DNA of 64,000 nt from Sphaerisporangium rufum (GTDB taxonomy: Bacteria > Actinomycetota > Actinomycetes > Streptosporangiales > Streptosporangiaceae): contig NZ_BOOU01000052.1 of NCBI RefSeq assembly GCF_016863395.1, positions 62,001-126,000 on the forward strand, written 5' to 3'. The notes below the pieces were generated by a model, which was not told where the DNA came from, ran no database searches, and saw only the letters and a program-made list of their open reading frames with translations. Shown in pieces: positions 24,798 through 33,760 of the stretch. Each line of letters opens with the position of its first letter. Within the stretch, counting starts at the first letter, position 1. A program made the position numbers and the translations under genes.

Positions 24798-25496
24798 ATG
24801 GAGGCGACGCTGATCGAGCGGACCGTCGAGCTGGAGGACCGGCACTGGTGGTTCCAGGAGCGGCGCGCGATCATCGCGCGCGAGCTGCGCCGGCTGGACC
24901 GTCCCGGCCGGGCGCTGGATCTCGGCGGCGCCGGCGGCGGCAACGCGCGCGTATTCGTGCGGCACGGCTGGGACCCGCTGGTCGTCGACGCCTCGGAGAC
25001 CGCGGTCCAGCTGGCCAAGGAGCGCGGCCTGCGGGCGATCCACGCCGACGCCTGCGACCTGCCGCTACCGGACGGGCACTTCGACCTGGCGCTGGCGTTC
25101 GACGTGCTGGAGCACATCGAGGACGACGCGGCCGCCGCCGCCGAGCTGGTCCGGGTGCTGCGGCCGGGCGGGCGGCTGCTGCTGGCGGTGCCGTGTGACA
25201 TGGCGCTGTGGTCGGAGCACGACGTGGTGAGCGGGCACTTCCGCCGCTACACCCGGCCGTCGCTGCGGCAGGTGCTCACCGGCGCCGAGCTGGTGATCGA
25301 CCGGATGTGGAGCTGGAACGTGCTGATGAAGCCGGTGGTCGCCTGGCGCCGGCGGCGGTGCTCGGGCAACGACGTCGGCGAGGTGCCGCCGCTGCTGAAC
25401 GCCGCGCTGCGCACGGTGATCGCCGCCGAGCGGTACCTGCCGGTCTCCGCGCTGCCCGGCGTGTCGATCATGGTCCGCGCGCACCGCCCGGACTGA
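24798..25496 (+). CDS. Class I SAM-dependent methyltransferase
   Basis: 232 residues. Rossmann motif I is LDLGGAGGGNARVF, an unusual Gly-rich variant of the usual DxGxGxG loop; the acidic ribose-binding residue follows in VVDASE. Motif II/III is seen in FDLALAFDVLEHIEDD and VLRPGGRLLLAVPC. The WWFQERR start and the SGHFRRYTRPSL segment are typical of methyltransferases in glycan clusters. Probably O-methylates a sugar or lipid-linked intermediate. It has GGAGG before ATG 24798 and leads a run of co-directional genes with short gaps. Confidence 0.9.
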   Translation: MEATLIERTVELEDRHWWFQERRAIIARELRRLDRPGRALDLGGAGGGNARVFVRHGWDPLVVDASETAVQLAKERGLRAIHADACDLPLPDGHFDLALAFDVLEHIEDDAAAAAELVRVLRPGGRLLLAVPCDMALWSEHDVVSGHFRRYTRPSLRQVLTGAELVIDRMWSWNVLMKPVVAWRRRRCSGNDVGEVPPLLNAALRTVIAAERYLPVSALPGVSIMVRAHRPD

Positions 25497-25519
25497 CCGT
25501 CCTTTCGAGGGGGACCGCC

Positions 25520-26434
25520 ATGCACCACCCGCCACCGCCCGCGCCCGGCACGCCGGGCGGGCCCGGCCTCGGCTTCGTGCTGGGCACCGGGCGCTGCGGC
25601 TCCACGCTGCTGTTCGACGTGCTGGCCCGCCACCCGGACGCGGGGTTCCCCACCAATCTGGACGACCACCTGCGCCGGGTGCCCGCGCCGCTACGCCGGC
25701 TCGGCACCGCCGCCCACCGCCGGCTGCCGCCGGGCTTCCCGCCGCGGCGGGTGCGGCCGGCCGAGGCGCAGGCCGCGATGGCCCGGGAGATCTCCCCGAT
25801 GATCTCAGACCCGTTCCGCGACCTGCTCGCCGAGGACGTCACCCCCTGGCTGGCCCGGCGGGCGCGCGAGTTCTTCGCCGGGCGGGCCGCCGCGGAGGGC
25901 GTCCGGCACTACCTGCACAAGTTCACCGGCTGGCCCCGGGCCGGGTTCCTGCACGAGGTGTTCCCCGAGGCGCGGTTCGTGCACATCGTCCGGGACGGCC
26001 GGGCGGTGGCCAACTCCTGGCTGCAGATGTCCTGGTGGCGCGGCCATCTGGGCCCGGCGTCCTGGGACTACGGGCCGCTGCCCCGTTCCTATGCCGAGGA
26101 GTGGCACGAAGGCGGCCGGTGCCTGGTGCACCTGGCCGGCATCGGATGGAAGATCCTGATGGACGCCTTCGAGATGAGCCGGGCCGGCGTCCCGGCGCGG
26201 CTGTGGCTGGAGGTCCGCTACGAGGACCTGCTCGCCGACCCGCGCAAGCAGGTGGACGTGATCACCGAGTTCCTCGGCCTGCCCTGGACCACCGATTTCG
26301 AGCGGCGCTTCGCCCGCCAGCCCATCTCCGCCGGCCGCGCCGAGGCCTTCCGCCGGGATCTCACCCCGCGCCAGCTCGCGGTGCTGGACCGGTCGCTCGG
26401 CCACCGGCTGCGCCAGCTCGGCTACCCGGCCTGA
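25520..26434 (+). CDS. PAPS-dependent sulfotransferase
   Basis: 304 residues. The 5'-phosphosulfate loop is GTGRCGSTLL near residues 22-31, and the 3'-phosphate site is HIVRDGRAVANS. The tail has EVRYEDLLADP, the common third conserved block. These enzymes move sulfate from PAPS to hydroxyls or amines of carbohydrates. ATG 25520 has GAGGGGGA seven bases upstream. It lies 23 bp after the methyltransferase and 27 bp before the AsnB-like gene, so a sulfated glycan is likely (inference). Confidence 0.9.
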   Translation: MHHPPPPAPGTPGGPGLGFVLGTGRCGSTLLFDVLARHPDAGFPTNLDDHLRRVPAPLRRLGTAAHRRLPPGFPPRRVRPAEAQAAMAREISPMISDPFRDLLAEDVTPWLARRAREFFAGRAAAEGVRHYLHKFTGWPRAGFLHEVFPEARFVHIVRDGRAVANSWLQMSWWRGHLGPASWDYGPLPRSYAEEWHEGGRCLVHLAGIGWKILMDAFEMSRAGVPARLWLEVRYEDLLADPRKQVDVITEFLGLPWTTDFERRFARQPISAGRAEAFRRDLTPRQLAVLDRSLGHRLRQLGYPA

Positions 26435-26461
26435 CCGCCGGCCCGGCACGAGGGGGAAGCG

Positions 26462-28411
26462 ATGTGCGGGATCGCGGGGATCGTGGGCGCTGGCCCGCCG
26501 GACCCGGAGCTGGTGCGGCGGATGTGCGCGGTGATCAGGCATCGCGGCCCGGACGGCGAGGGCTTCCACACCGACGGGCGGGCCGCGCTCGGCATGCGCC
26601 GGCTGGCGGTGCTGGACCTGGTGGCCGGCGACCAGCCGGTGTACAGCGAGGACGGCCAGGTCGTGGCGGTGTTCAACGGCGAGCTGTACAACTTCGCCGA
26701 GCTGCGCGCCGACCTGGCCCGCCGCGGCCACCGGCTGCGCGGCACCGGCGACTCCGAATGCCTGGTGCACCTGTACGAGGAGCACGGCCCGGACCTGGTG
26801 CACCGGCTGCGCGGCATGTTCGCCTTCGCCGTGTGGGACCGCGGCCGGGGCCGGCTGCTGCTGGCCCGCGACCGGGTCGGCAAGAAGCCGCTCTACTGGC
26901 GGGCCGGCGGCGGCTCGATCGCGTTCGCCTCGGAGCTGAAGTCGCTGGCCTGCGACCCGGAGCTGCGGCGGGAGATCGACCCGGTCGCGCTGCACCACTA
27001 CCTCACCCTGCAGTACGTCCCGGCGCCGCTGTCGATCTACCGGGGGGTGCGCAAACTGCCGCCCGGCCACCTGCTGGTCTGGCAGGACGGCGCGGTGTCG
27101 GTGCGCCGCTACTGGGAACTGGACCGCACCCCGCGCCCGCCGGGCGACCCGCGGGAGGCGGCGGCGCGGCTGCGGGAGCTGCTGCTGGAGTCCACCCGGA
27201 TCCGGCTGGTCAGCGACCGGCCGGTCGGCGCCTTCCTGTCGGGGGGGATCGACTCCTCGGCGGTGGTCGCCGCGATGGCCCGGCAGGTCTCCGGCCCGGT
27301 CCGCACCTTCTGCATCGGTTTCGAGGACGGCCGCTACGACGAGCGGCACAAGGCCCGCCTGGTGGCCCGCCGGTACGGCACCGACCACCACGAGCTGGTG
27401 GTCACCACCGACCTGCTGGACGTGGTGCCCCGGCTGGCCTGGCACTTCGACGAGCCGTTCGCCGACTCCTCGGCGATCCCGAGCTTCTACGTGGCCCGGC
27501 TCGGCCGCGAGCACGTCACCGTGGTGCTCAACGGCGACGGCGGCGACGAGTCGTTCGGCGGCTACCAGCGCTACGTGCTGATGGGGAAGGCCGGCCTGCT
27601 GCCCGCGCTGCCCGGACCGCTGGCCGCGCTGGCCGGCCGGGCCGGTGACGCGATCACTGCGCGCGGCGAGCGCACCTCCCGGTCCCGGCGGATCGGCCGG
27701 CTTGCCCAGTTCGCCGCCGAGCCGCCGCCGCGCCGCTACGCGCGGCTGATGGCCGCCTTCACCCAGGCGCAGAAGATGGAGCTGTACACCGGTCCGCTGC
27801 GTGCCGCGCTGGCCGGCGTCGACAGCTACCGGCTGCTGGAGGACGCCGCGCACCGCTCGGGCGCCCGCACCGCGCTGGACCGGACGCTGAGCGTGGACCT
27901 GGCCACCTACCTGCCGGGTGATCTGCTGGTCAAGGTGGACATCACCTCGATGGCCAACTCCCTGGAGGCGCGGTCCCCGTTCCTGGACCACCGGCTGATG
28001 GAGTGGGCCGCCGCGCTGCCGCCCCGGTGGAAGATCCGCGGCGGTACCACCAAGGCGCTGCTGCGGCACGCGCTCGCGCCCTGGCTGCCGGCCGAGGTGC
28101 TCCGGCTGCCCAAGCAGGGGTTCGGCGTGCCGCTGGCCGACTGGCTGCGCGGCCCGCTGCGCGAGCCGGCCTTCGACCTGCTCACCGACGCGACCGCGCG
28201 CGAGCGGGGCCTGTTCCGACCGGAGGTGGTGCGCGGCATGCTGCACGCGCACGCCGCCGGCGCCGACCACGCGGTACGGCTGTGGACGCTGCTGCAGTTC
28301 GAGCTCTGGCACCGGGCGCACGCGGGCCGCCCGGCCCCCGGTGACGTCCCGCCCGGATTCCCCGCGCCACCGGACCCGGGAGCCGGCACGCCGTGCACGT
28401 CTGCGAAGTGA
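26462..28411 (+). CDS. asnB: Glutamine-hydrolysing asparagine synthase-like amidotransferase
   Basis: 649 residues. Cys2 of MCGIAGI is the class II glutaminase nucleophile; FNGELYNF and the ATP pyrophosphatase loop SGGIDSSAV follow, with GDGGDESFGGY and the synthetase C-terminal half complete. Members embedded in exopolysaccharide loci often amidate uronic-acid carboxyls or make other amides rather than free Asn; the upstream UDP-sugar dehydrogenase could supply such a substrate (inference). ATG 26462 has GAGGGGGA upstream. The GT4 gene starts inside its 3' end. Confidence 0.92.
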   Translation: MCGIAGIVGAGPPDPELVRRMCAVIRHRGPDGEGFHTDGRAALGMRRLAVLDLVAGDQPVYSEDGQVVAVFNGELYNFAELRADLARRGHRLRGTGDSECLVHLYEEHGPDLVHRLRGMFAFAVWDRGRGRLLLARDRVGKKPLYWRAGGGSIAFASELKSLACDPELRREIDPVALHHYLTLQYVPAPLSIYRGVRKLPPGHLLVWQDGAVSVRRYWELDRTPRPPGDPREAAARLRELLLESTRIRLVSDRPVGAFLSGGIDSSAVVAAMARQVSGPVRTFCIGFEDGRYDERHKARLVARRYGTDHHELVVTTDLLDVVPRLAWHFDEPFADSSAIPSFYVARLGREHVTVVLNGDGGDESFGGYQRYVLMGKAGLLPALPGPLAALAGRAGDAITARGERTSRSRRIGRLAQFAAEPPPRRYARLMAAFTQAQKMELYTGPLRAALAGVDSYRLLEDAAHRSGARTALDRTLSVDLATYLPGDLLVKVDITSMANSLEARSPFLDHRLMEWAAALPPRWKIRGGTTKALLRHALAPWLPAEVLRLPKQGFGVPLADWLRGPLREPAFDLLTDATARERGLFRPEVVRGMLHAHAAGADHAVRLWTLLQFELWHRAHAGRPAPGDVPPGFPAPPDPGAGTPCTSAK

Positions 28412-29490
28412 TCAAAACCCTGGACATCGGCGGCGCCGAGACGCTGCTGGTCGCCCGGCTGCGCGCCGCCCCGCCCGGCAAGCGCTACACCGTGGTCTGC
28501 CTCCAGGCGGCCACCCCGGTACTGATCGACCGGCTGCGCGCGGCCGGGGTGGCCGTCGTCGACCTCACCGCCCGTCCGCGGGCGCTGCGCCTGGCGCTGC
28601 TGCCCGGCGTGGTGCGGCGGCTGCGACCCGACGTGGTGAACTGCCACTCCCCGCTGCCGGCGGTGGTACTGCGGCTGGGCCTGCCGCCGGGACGGCGCCG
28701 GCCGCCGCTGGTGTCCACGGTGCACCTGGTGACCCACCGGCGGTCCGTCCTGCTGGCCGACCGGGCCACCCGCCGGCTGGACGACCACACCGTCGCGGTG
28801 TCGGAGGAGATCGCCCGGTGCGCGACGGCCCGGCGCCGGCGCGGCGTCTCGGTCCGCCGGCACGGGGTGGACCTGGCCGCGCAGCGGCGGCACGCGGCCG
28901 AGGCCGCGGTGATCCGCAAGGAGCTGGACGTGCCGGACGGCGCGTGCCTCGTCGCGCACGTCGCCAACTTCCACCCGGTCAAGGATCATGCGACGCTGGT
29001 CGAGGCGGCGGCGCGGGTGACGGCGGCCGACCCGCGGGCGCTGTTCCTGCTGGCCGGCACCGGGCCGCTGCTGCCCCGGATCAGCGGCCGGGTCGCCGCG
29101 CTCGGGCTGGACCGGGTGCGGCTGCTCGGCCTGGTCCCGGACGCCGCCCGGCTGGTGGCGGCCGCGGACCTGCTGGTCCTCAGCTCCTGCTCCGAGGGAC
29201 TGCCGGTGGTGGTGATGGAGGCGTTCGCCGCGGGCGTGCCGGTGGTGGCGACCCGGGTCGGCGGGCTGCCCGACCTGGTCACCGACGGCGAGAACGGTCT
29301 GCTGGTGCCACCGGGCGACCCGGGGGCACTGGCCGGGGCGGTGCTGCGCGCGATGCGGCCCGCGGTGCGCGACCGGCTGGCCGCGGCGGCGCGCCGCAGC
29401 GGAGAAGGGCTGGACATCGCCGACACCGCGCGGTGGTTCGACCGCCTGTACGACGAGCTGGCCGGGGCGCGGCGGGCACGGGGCCGGTGA
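28393..29490 (+). CDS. Glycosyltransferase family 4
   Basis: 365 residues, GT-B fold. N-terminal VIKTLDIGGAETLL is the classic GT4 start; the C-terminal donor-site block is SSCSEGLPVVVMEAFAAGVPVVATRVGGLPDLV, containing the E-x7-E motif. GTG 28393 has GGGAG upstream and lies 19 bp inside the preceding gene, indicating translational coupling. It ends 16 bp before the convergent flippase. Sugar specificity is unknown. Confidence 0.92.
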   Translation: MHVCEVIKTLDIGGAETLLVARLRAAPPGKRYTVVCLQAATPVLIDRLRAAGVAVVDLTARPRALRLALLPGVVRRLRPDVVNCHSPLPAVVLRLGLPPGRRRPPLVSTVHLVTHRRSVLLADRATRRLDDHTVAVSEEIARCATARRRRGVSVRRHGVDLAAQRRHAAEAAVIRKELDVPDGACLVAHVANFHPVKDHATLVEAAARVTAADPRALFLLAGTGPLLPRISGRVAALGLDRVRLLGLVPDAARLVAAADLLVLSSCSEGLPVVVMEAFAAGVPVVATRVGGLPDLVTDGENGLLVPPGDPGALAGAVLRAMRPAVRDRLAAAARRSGEGLDIADTARWFDRLYDELAGARRARGR

Positions 29491-29491
29491 T

Positions 29492-29506
29492 CCGGCGGCC
29501 CGCCGG
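29492..29506. terminator. Short inverted repeat between convergent genes
   Basis: CCGGCGG-C-CCGCCGG fills the 16-bp gap between the GT4 and flippase stops. The loop is too tight for a full stem, so its terminator strength is uncertain. Confidence 0.4.
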
Positions 29507-30838
29507 TCAGCGCACCGGGTCGCGTTCGGCGGCCGCCCGCCGGGGGACGCGCCGCTCTGCGGCACGGCGCAGGCCGGCGCGCACCGCCCGGCCGGCGAAG
29601 GCCAGGTCGGCGCGGCGGGGCAGCAACTCCCGGGCGGCCAGCCCGGTGGCCCCGAGGAACCAGGCGGCCTCCGCCACCGCCATGCAGATGTAGGTCGCGC
29701 AGGACACCAGCGCCGCGCCGGTCGCGCCGAGCGGCGGGATCAGCGCCAGGTTGAGCAGCACGTTGGCGGCCAGCGCGGCCAGCGCGATCGAGGTCATCAG
29801 CACCGGCCGTCCGAGCCGCACCAGGTGCTGCTCCAGCGGGCGCATCGCGATCAGCGCGACCATGCCCGGAGCCAGTACGGCCAGCGGTGCGACCGCGCCG
29901 GCGAACGCCCGGCCGTACACCAGCGGGATCAGCAGCGGGGAGGCCAGGGCCAGCAGCCCGGCCGAGCAGCAGGACAGCACCACGCCGAGCCGCACCGCCC
30001 GCGCGGTGAGCAGCGCGGCGGCAGGCAGGTCGTCGGCGGCCTGGCGGGCCAGCGCGACCTGGGCCACCGACTCGCCGGGGATCCGGGTCAGCTCCAGCAA
30101 CCCGACGGCGATGGCGTACACGCCGGCCGCGGCGGGCGAGTGGCGGGCGTGCAGCAGCAGCACGTCGATGATCAGCAGCAGGTGGAAGGCGACCAGCCCG
30201 GGGTGGTAGCGGGCCGCGACCCGGAGCTGGTGGCGGGCCAGCCGCGGGTCGAAGGCCCGCGGCGGGAGCGGGCGCAGCGCCCGGGCCAGCAACGGCGCGG
30301 GCACGATCATGGCCACGGTCCAGCACAGGATCGCGGCGGGCAGGGTCAGCCGCCCGGTGGCGGCCAGCACCGCGGCCGACCCGCACTGGACGGCCCCGGC
30401 CGCGATGGCGCTGCGGTTGACCAGCTCGACCCGCGCCCGCAGCAGGGCGATGGCGGTGAGGTTGACGGTGACCGCGCCGAACGGCACGGCCAGCAACGCC
30501 ACCAGTAGCAGCGCCGGGCGGGCGGGCAGCGCGCCGAGCAGGGCGAGCACCCCGCCGAGCACGGCGGCGGCGGTGCCGGCGGCCAGCCCCAGGGCCGGCG
30601 CGTTGACGCTGAGGGCCTGCCGCCGCTCCGCGCGCTCCCACAGCGATATCTGGGTGCGTTCCACCGAGAAGTGGCCGATCACGATCCCGGTGAAGGCGAC
30701 GGTGGTGATGACCGCGTAGTGCCCGCGCCCGTCCGGGCGCAGGGCGTGCGCGATCAGGACGTTGGCCGCCGAGGCGAGCACGACCCGCAGCGCGCGGCGC
30801 GCGACGGTGCGCGCGACGCCGCGGGCCGGGATCGTCAC
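29507..30838 (-). CDS. Wzx-like oligosaccharide flippase (MOP/MATE superfamily)
   Basis: 443 residues with about 12 hydrophobic helices and few charged residues in the membrane, matching polysaccharide flippases. Landmarks are the N-terminal ARTVARRALRVVLASAANVLIAHALRPDGRGHYA and the second-half repeat LALIPPLGATGAALVS. It would flip undecaprenyl-PP-linked repeat units. GTG 30838 overlaps the stop of the upstream polymerase-like gene by four bases (GTGA), so flippase and polymerase are coupled. The C-terminal tail is Arg-rich. Confidence 0.87.
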   Translation of the reverse strand: MTIPARGVARTVARRALRVVLASAANVLIAHALRPDGRGHYAVITTVAFTGIVIGHFSVERTQISLWERAERRQALSVNAPALGLAAGTAAAVLGGVLALLGALPARPALLLVALLAVPFGAVTVNLTAIALLRARVELVNRSAIAAGAVQCGSAAVLAATGRLTLPAAILCWTVAMIVPAPLLARALRPLPPRAFDPRLARHQLRVAARYHPGLVAFHLLLIIDVLLLHARHSPAAAGVYAIAVGLLELTRIPGESVAQVALARQAADDLPAAALLTARAVRLGVVLSCCSAGLLALASPLLIPLVYGRAFAGAVAPLAVLAPGMVALIAMRPLEQHLVRLGRPVLMTSIALAALAANVLLNLALIPPLGATGAALVSCATYICMAVAEAAWFLGATGLAARELLPRRADLAFAGRAVRAGLRRAAERRVPRRAAAERDPVR

Positions 30839-32106
30839 CGGGCCGCCGCCTGGCGGGGCACGAACGGCCGCGCCTGCCCGCCGGGCGGCGCCTGCGGGCC
30901 GGCCGGCGGCACCGGGTGCCCGTCCCGTTCTCTGGTCCAGGCGACGGCGGCCAGCAGGCTGGCGACCATCACGATCGGCATTCGCTGGCGGAAGGTCAGC
31001 CCGATGTTGGCCATGCCGGTGGCGAAGGCCACGGTGGTGGGCACCAGGAACAGCAGCAGGACCAGCAGCACCGCCCGGTCGCGGCGCCACAGCCGGCGGG
31101 CCCCGGCCACCGCGTAGGCCAACAGCACGTACCACACGCAGGTGTCGATCTTCCCGAGTTGCAGCACCCGGCTGCCCGGGGTCCACGGGAACGGGGACAG
31201 CAACGTGTACAGCACCTTGGTGTGCAGCTCGCCCCACGCCCGGCCGCCGTCGTCGAAGCGGACACCCGACCCCTTGGCCTGGTGGTTGTGGCGCACGATG
31301 TCCGACTGCCCGGTGTCGAGCTGCGCCTCCATGCTCTGCACCGCCGGGCCCGGTACGGCGCTCCCGGCCAGCAGGAGCGCGCCGAGCAGGGCCGTGACGG
31401 CCAGCACCGTCGTGCGCAGCGAGACCAGGCGCCGCAGCCCGCTGACGCCGAGCGCGAGCGGCAGCACGCAGGTGAACACCATGTACGGGCGCACGTACCA
31501 CAGCGCCCACAGCAGCGGCGCGATGGCCAGCGGCTTCCACAGCGCGAAGCGCCGGGTCATCGAGACACCGAGCGCCAGCGCGCCCACGGTGAACAGCGCG
31601 TTGAAGCCGTCCTTGTAGGTGTCGGCGGTGTGCAGCAGGAAGGACGGCATGAACGCGGTGACCGCCAGCAGCCGGAAGGCGGCCGGCGCGTCCGCGCCGA
31701 CCAGCCGGGCGAAGCGGTAGACGACCACGCACAGCACGCAGGCGAGCGCGGCGACCACCGCGGTGCACCCCAGGGTGGCCAGGCCGCCGTTCAGCGTGAT
31801 GACCAGCGCGAACACGTTGGCCGGCACCGCCACCGACAGCACCTCCGGCATGTCGTCGGCGCTGACGAAGGAGAGGCCCTCCCGCTGCCAGCGGTCGGCG
31901 ACCATCATGCCGAGGCGCTCGTAGCCCAGGTTGTCGCCGCCGTAGCCGAGGAGCTGGTTGCGCTGCAGCAGGTACAGGGCGGCCAGCCGGGCGAGGTAGG
32001 CGGCCAGGATCACCGGCACCACCCTGGGGGCCTGGGACGCGTCCACGCCACGTCGCGCCACCGTCACCACGACGATCGCCAGCACGATGACGATCAGCAC
32101 TTCCAT
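30835..32106 (-). CDS. Wzy-like polysaccharide polymerase candidate
   Basis: 423 residues, roughly ten transmembrane helices with one large outer loop (about residues 225-300) rich in polar residues and ending FSPFPWTPGSR-like sequence. This layout and the partnership with the flippase suggest a Wzy O-unit polymerase, a family with little sequence conservation. ATG 32106 has GGGAGG nine bases upstream and is chosen over GTG 32142, which adds 12 polar residues. Confidence in function is moderate. Confidence 0.72.
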   Translation of the reverse strand: MEVLIVIVLAIVVVTVARRGVDASQAPRVVPVILAAYLARLAALYLLQRNQLLGYGGDNLGYERLGMMVADRWQREGLSFVSADDMPEVLSVAVPANVFALVITLNGGLATLGCTAVVAALACVLCVVVYRFARLVGADAPAAFRLLAVTAFMPSFLLHTADTYKDGFNALFTVGALALGVSMTRRFALWKPLAIAPLLWALWYVRPYMVFTCVLPLALGVSGLRRLVSLRTTVLAVTALLGALLLAGSAVPGPAVQSMEAQLDTGQSDIVRHNHQAKGSGVRFDDGGRAWGELHTKVLYTLLSPFPWTPGSRVLQLGKIDTCVWYVLLAYAVAGARRLWRRDRAVLLVLLLFLVPTTVAFATGMANIGLTFRQRMPIVMVASLLAAVAWTRERDGHPVPPAGPQAPPGGQARPFVPRQAAAR

Positions 32107-32527
32107 GGGGTTCGGCCTCCCGCCGGCTCGCCAATTCGGCACGACCGGCCGGGGGCCGGATTCCGGCCAGGCCGAGCACCTCGCCAGACGCTAACCTCCG
32201 CGCATTCCGCCCGGGCCGCGGGACCACACCTGGCTGACGCGACGATGACCCGGGCCTGGTCTTTCTTTCCCCGCCGCTCCCCCGGACTCGGCCGACCGGC
32301 GGCGCGCCGACGGTATCGCATCCGTGACCTCGGTCGATATATCCGGCGCACAATTCCGCTTATATCGGGATCGCCTCCCCGGAAAAGCCGCCACGCGCTC
32401 CGGTCCGCCCACCCGTCCGGGAAATGGCACCGGGAAGCTCATGACCAAGTACCGAATAAGGAAACACTTTCACGCCGCTCGCGGCGGAACCGGGGAATAC
32501 GAGAATCCGGCGGCTAGGTTCGAGGGC
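32107..32527. other. 421-bp divergent intergenic region
   Basis: Relatively AT-rich. It contains an inverted repeat CGATATA (32335-32341) / TATATCG (32361-32367) with a 19-base spacer. The start of the GT4 gene here is set by a leaderless promoter, not by the longer reading frame that crosses this region. No separate gene is seen. Confidence 0.5.
32515..32520 (+). promoter_or_regulatory. -10 hexamer TAGGTT, leaderless promoter for second GT4 gene
   Basis: TAGGTT ends seven bases before GTG 32528; there is no Shine-Dalgarno at that start. Confidence 0.55.
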
Positions 32528-33760
32528 GTGACCAGGCACAATGCCCGAGAAGCCGCCGCGCCGCCGGACGGCCGCATTCGGGTCATGGAGATAATCGCGC
32601 GCCTCAACGTGGGGGGCCCGGCGACACAGATCTCCGGCATCCTGCGCGGCCTGAACCGCGAGGAGTTCGACCACCGGCTCTACACCGGCCAGGTCGACGG
32701 CGAGGAGTTCGACGACCTCCTGCTGCGCCGCGCCCCGGCCGGTCCGGGCGCGCCCGGCGTCCACCACGTCCCGGGCCTCGGCCGGTCCATCCGGCCTACC
32801 GACGACCTGCGCGCGCTCGCCCACCTGACCGCGGCCATCCGCCGCTTCCGCCCGCACGTCGTGCACACCCGCACCGCCAAGGCCGGCGCGCTCGGCCGGA
32901 TCGCTGCGCTGCTGTCCGGCGTGCGCCCTGCCCGGGTGCACACCTTCCACGGGCACCTGCTGCACGGTCACTTCACCGGGCACCGGCTACGCGCCTACGT
33001 CTGGACCGAGCGGCGGCTCGCCTCGGTCACCGACCGGCTGGTCAGCGTCGGCGAGCGGGTCCGCGACGAGCTGCTGGCGGCCGGCGTCGGCCGGCCGGAG
33101 CAGTACGTGGTGATCCCGCCCGGCGTGCGATGCGACCGGACCGCCACCCGGTCGGCCGCCCGCGCCACGCTCGGCCTCCCTCAGGAAGGGCCGGTCGTGG
33201 CGTTCGTCGGCCGGCTGACCAGGATCAAGCGCCCGGACCGGCTGATCGCCACCGCACGCGCCGTGCTGCCCGAGGTGCCCGGCTGCCGCTTCGTCGTCTG
33301 CGGCGGCGGCGAGCTGGCCGGCCTGGTGGCCCAAGCCGCCGCCGCGCTGCCCGGCGCCTTTCTCCCCCTCGGCTGGCGGGCCGACACCCACACCGTCTAT
33401 GCCGCCGCCGACGTGGTACTGCTCACCTCCGACAGCGAGGGCACCCCGCTGACCTTGATCGAGGCGGGGATGGCCGGCGTCCCGGTCGTCGCCACCCGGG
33501 TGGGCAGCGTGGCCGAGGTCGTGCTGGACGGCCGGACCGGGCTGCTGGCCGGCACGGACGCCGGCGAGCTGGCCCGGCAGGTGGTCCGGCTGCTCGCCGA
33601 CCCGGCCCTGGCCCACCGGCTCGGCGAGGAGGGCCGCCGCTTCACGACCGGGCGGTTCTCCACCAGGCGCCTGGTCGCCGACACCGAGGCCCTCTACCGG
33701 GCCGTCGCGGCCGTCGACGGCCGCCGTGGGACCGGGCGGCGGGCGGAGGTGAAGGCATGA
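32528..33760 (+). CDS. Glycosyltransferase family 4
   Basis: 410 residues from GTG 32528. GT-B fold with MEIIARLNVGGPATQISGIL at the N-terminus, HTRTAKAGALGRIAA in the acceptor domain, VAFVGRLTRIKRPDRLI, and SDSEGTPLTLIEAGMAGVPVVATRVGSVAEVV as the donor-binding E-x7-E block. The same frame is open to 32324 but that extension is unlike the family. It leads an operon of five genes (GT4, two epimerases, WecA-like, Wzc-like) joined by ATGA/GTGA overlaps or very short gaps. Confidence 0.9.
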   Translation: MTRHNAREAAAPPDGRIRVMEIIARLNVGGPATQISGILRGLNREEFDHRLYTGQVDGEEFDDLLLRRAPAGPGAPGVHHVPGLGRSIRPTDDLRALAHLTAAIRRFRPHVVHTRTAKAGALGRIAALLSGVRPARVHTFHGHLLHGHFTGHRLRAYVWTERRLASVTDRLVSVGERVRDELLAAGVGRPEQYVVIPPGVRCDRTATRSAARATLGLPQEGPVVAFVGRLTRIKRPDRLIATARAVLPEVPGCRFVVCGGGELAGLVAQAAAALPGAFLPLGWRADTHTVYAAADVVLLTSDSEGTPLTLIEAGMAGVPVVATRVGSVAEVVLDGRTGLLAGTDAGELARQVVRLLADPALAHRLGEEGRRFTTGRFSTRRLVADTEALYRAVAAVDGRRGTGRRAEVKA

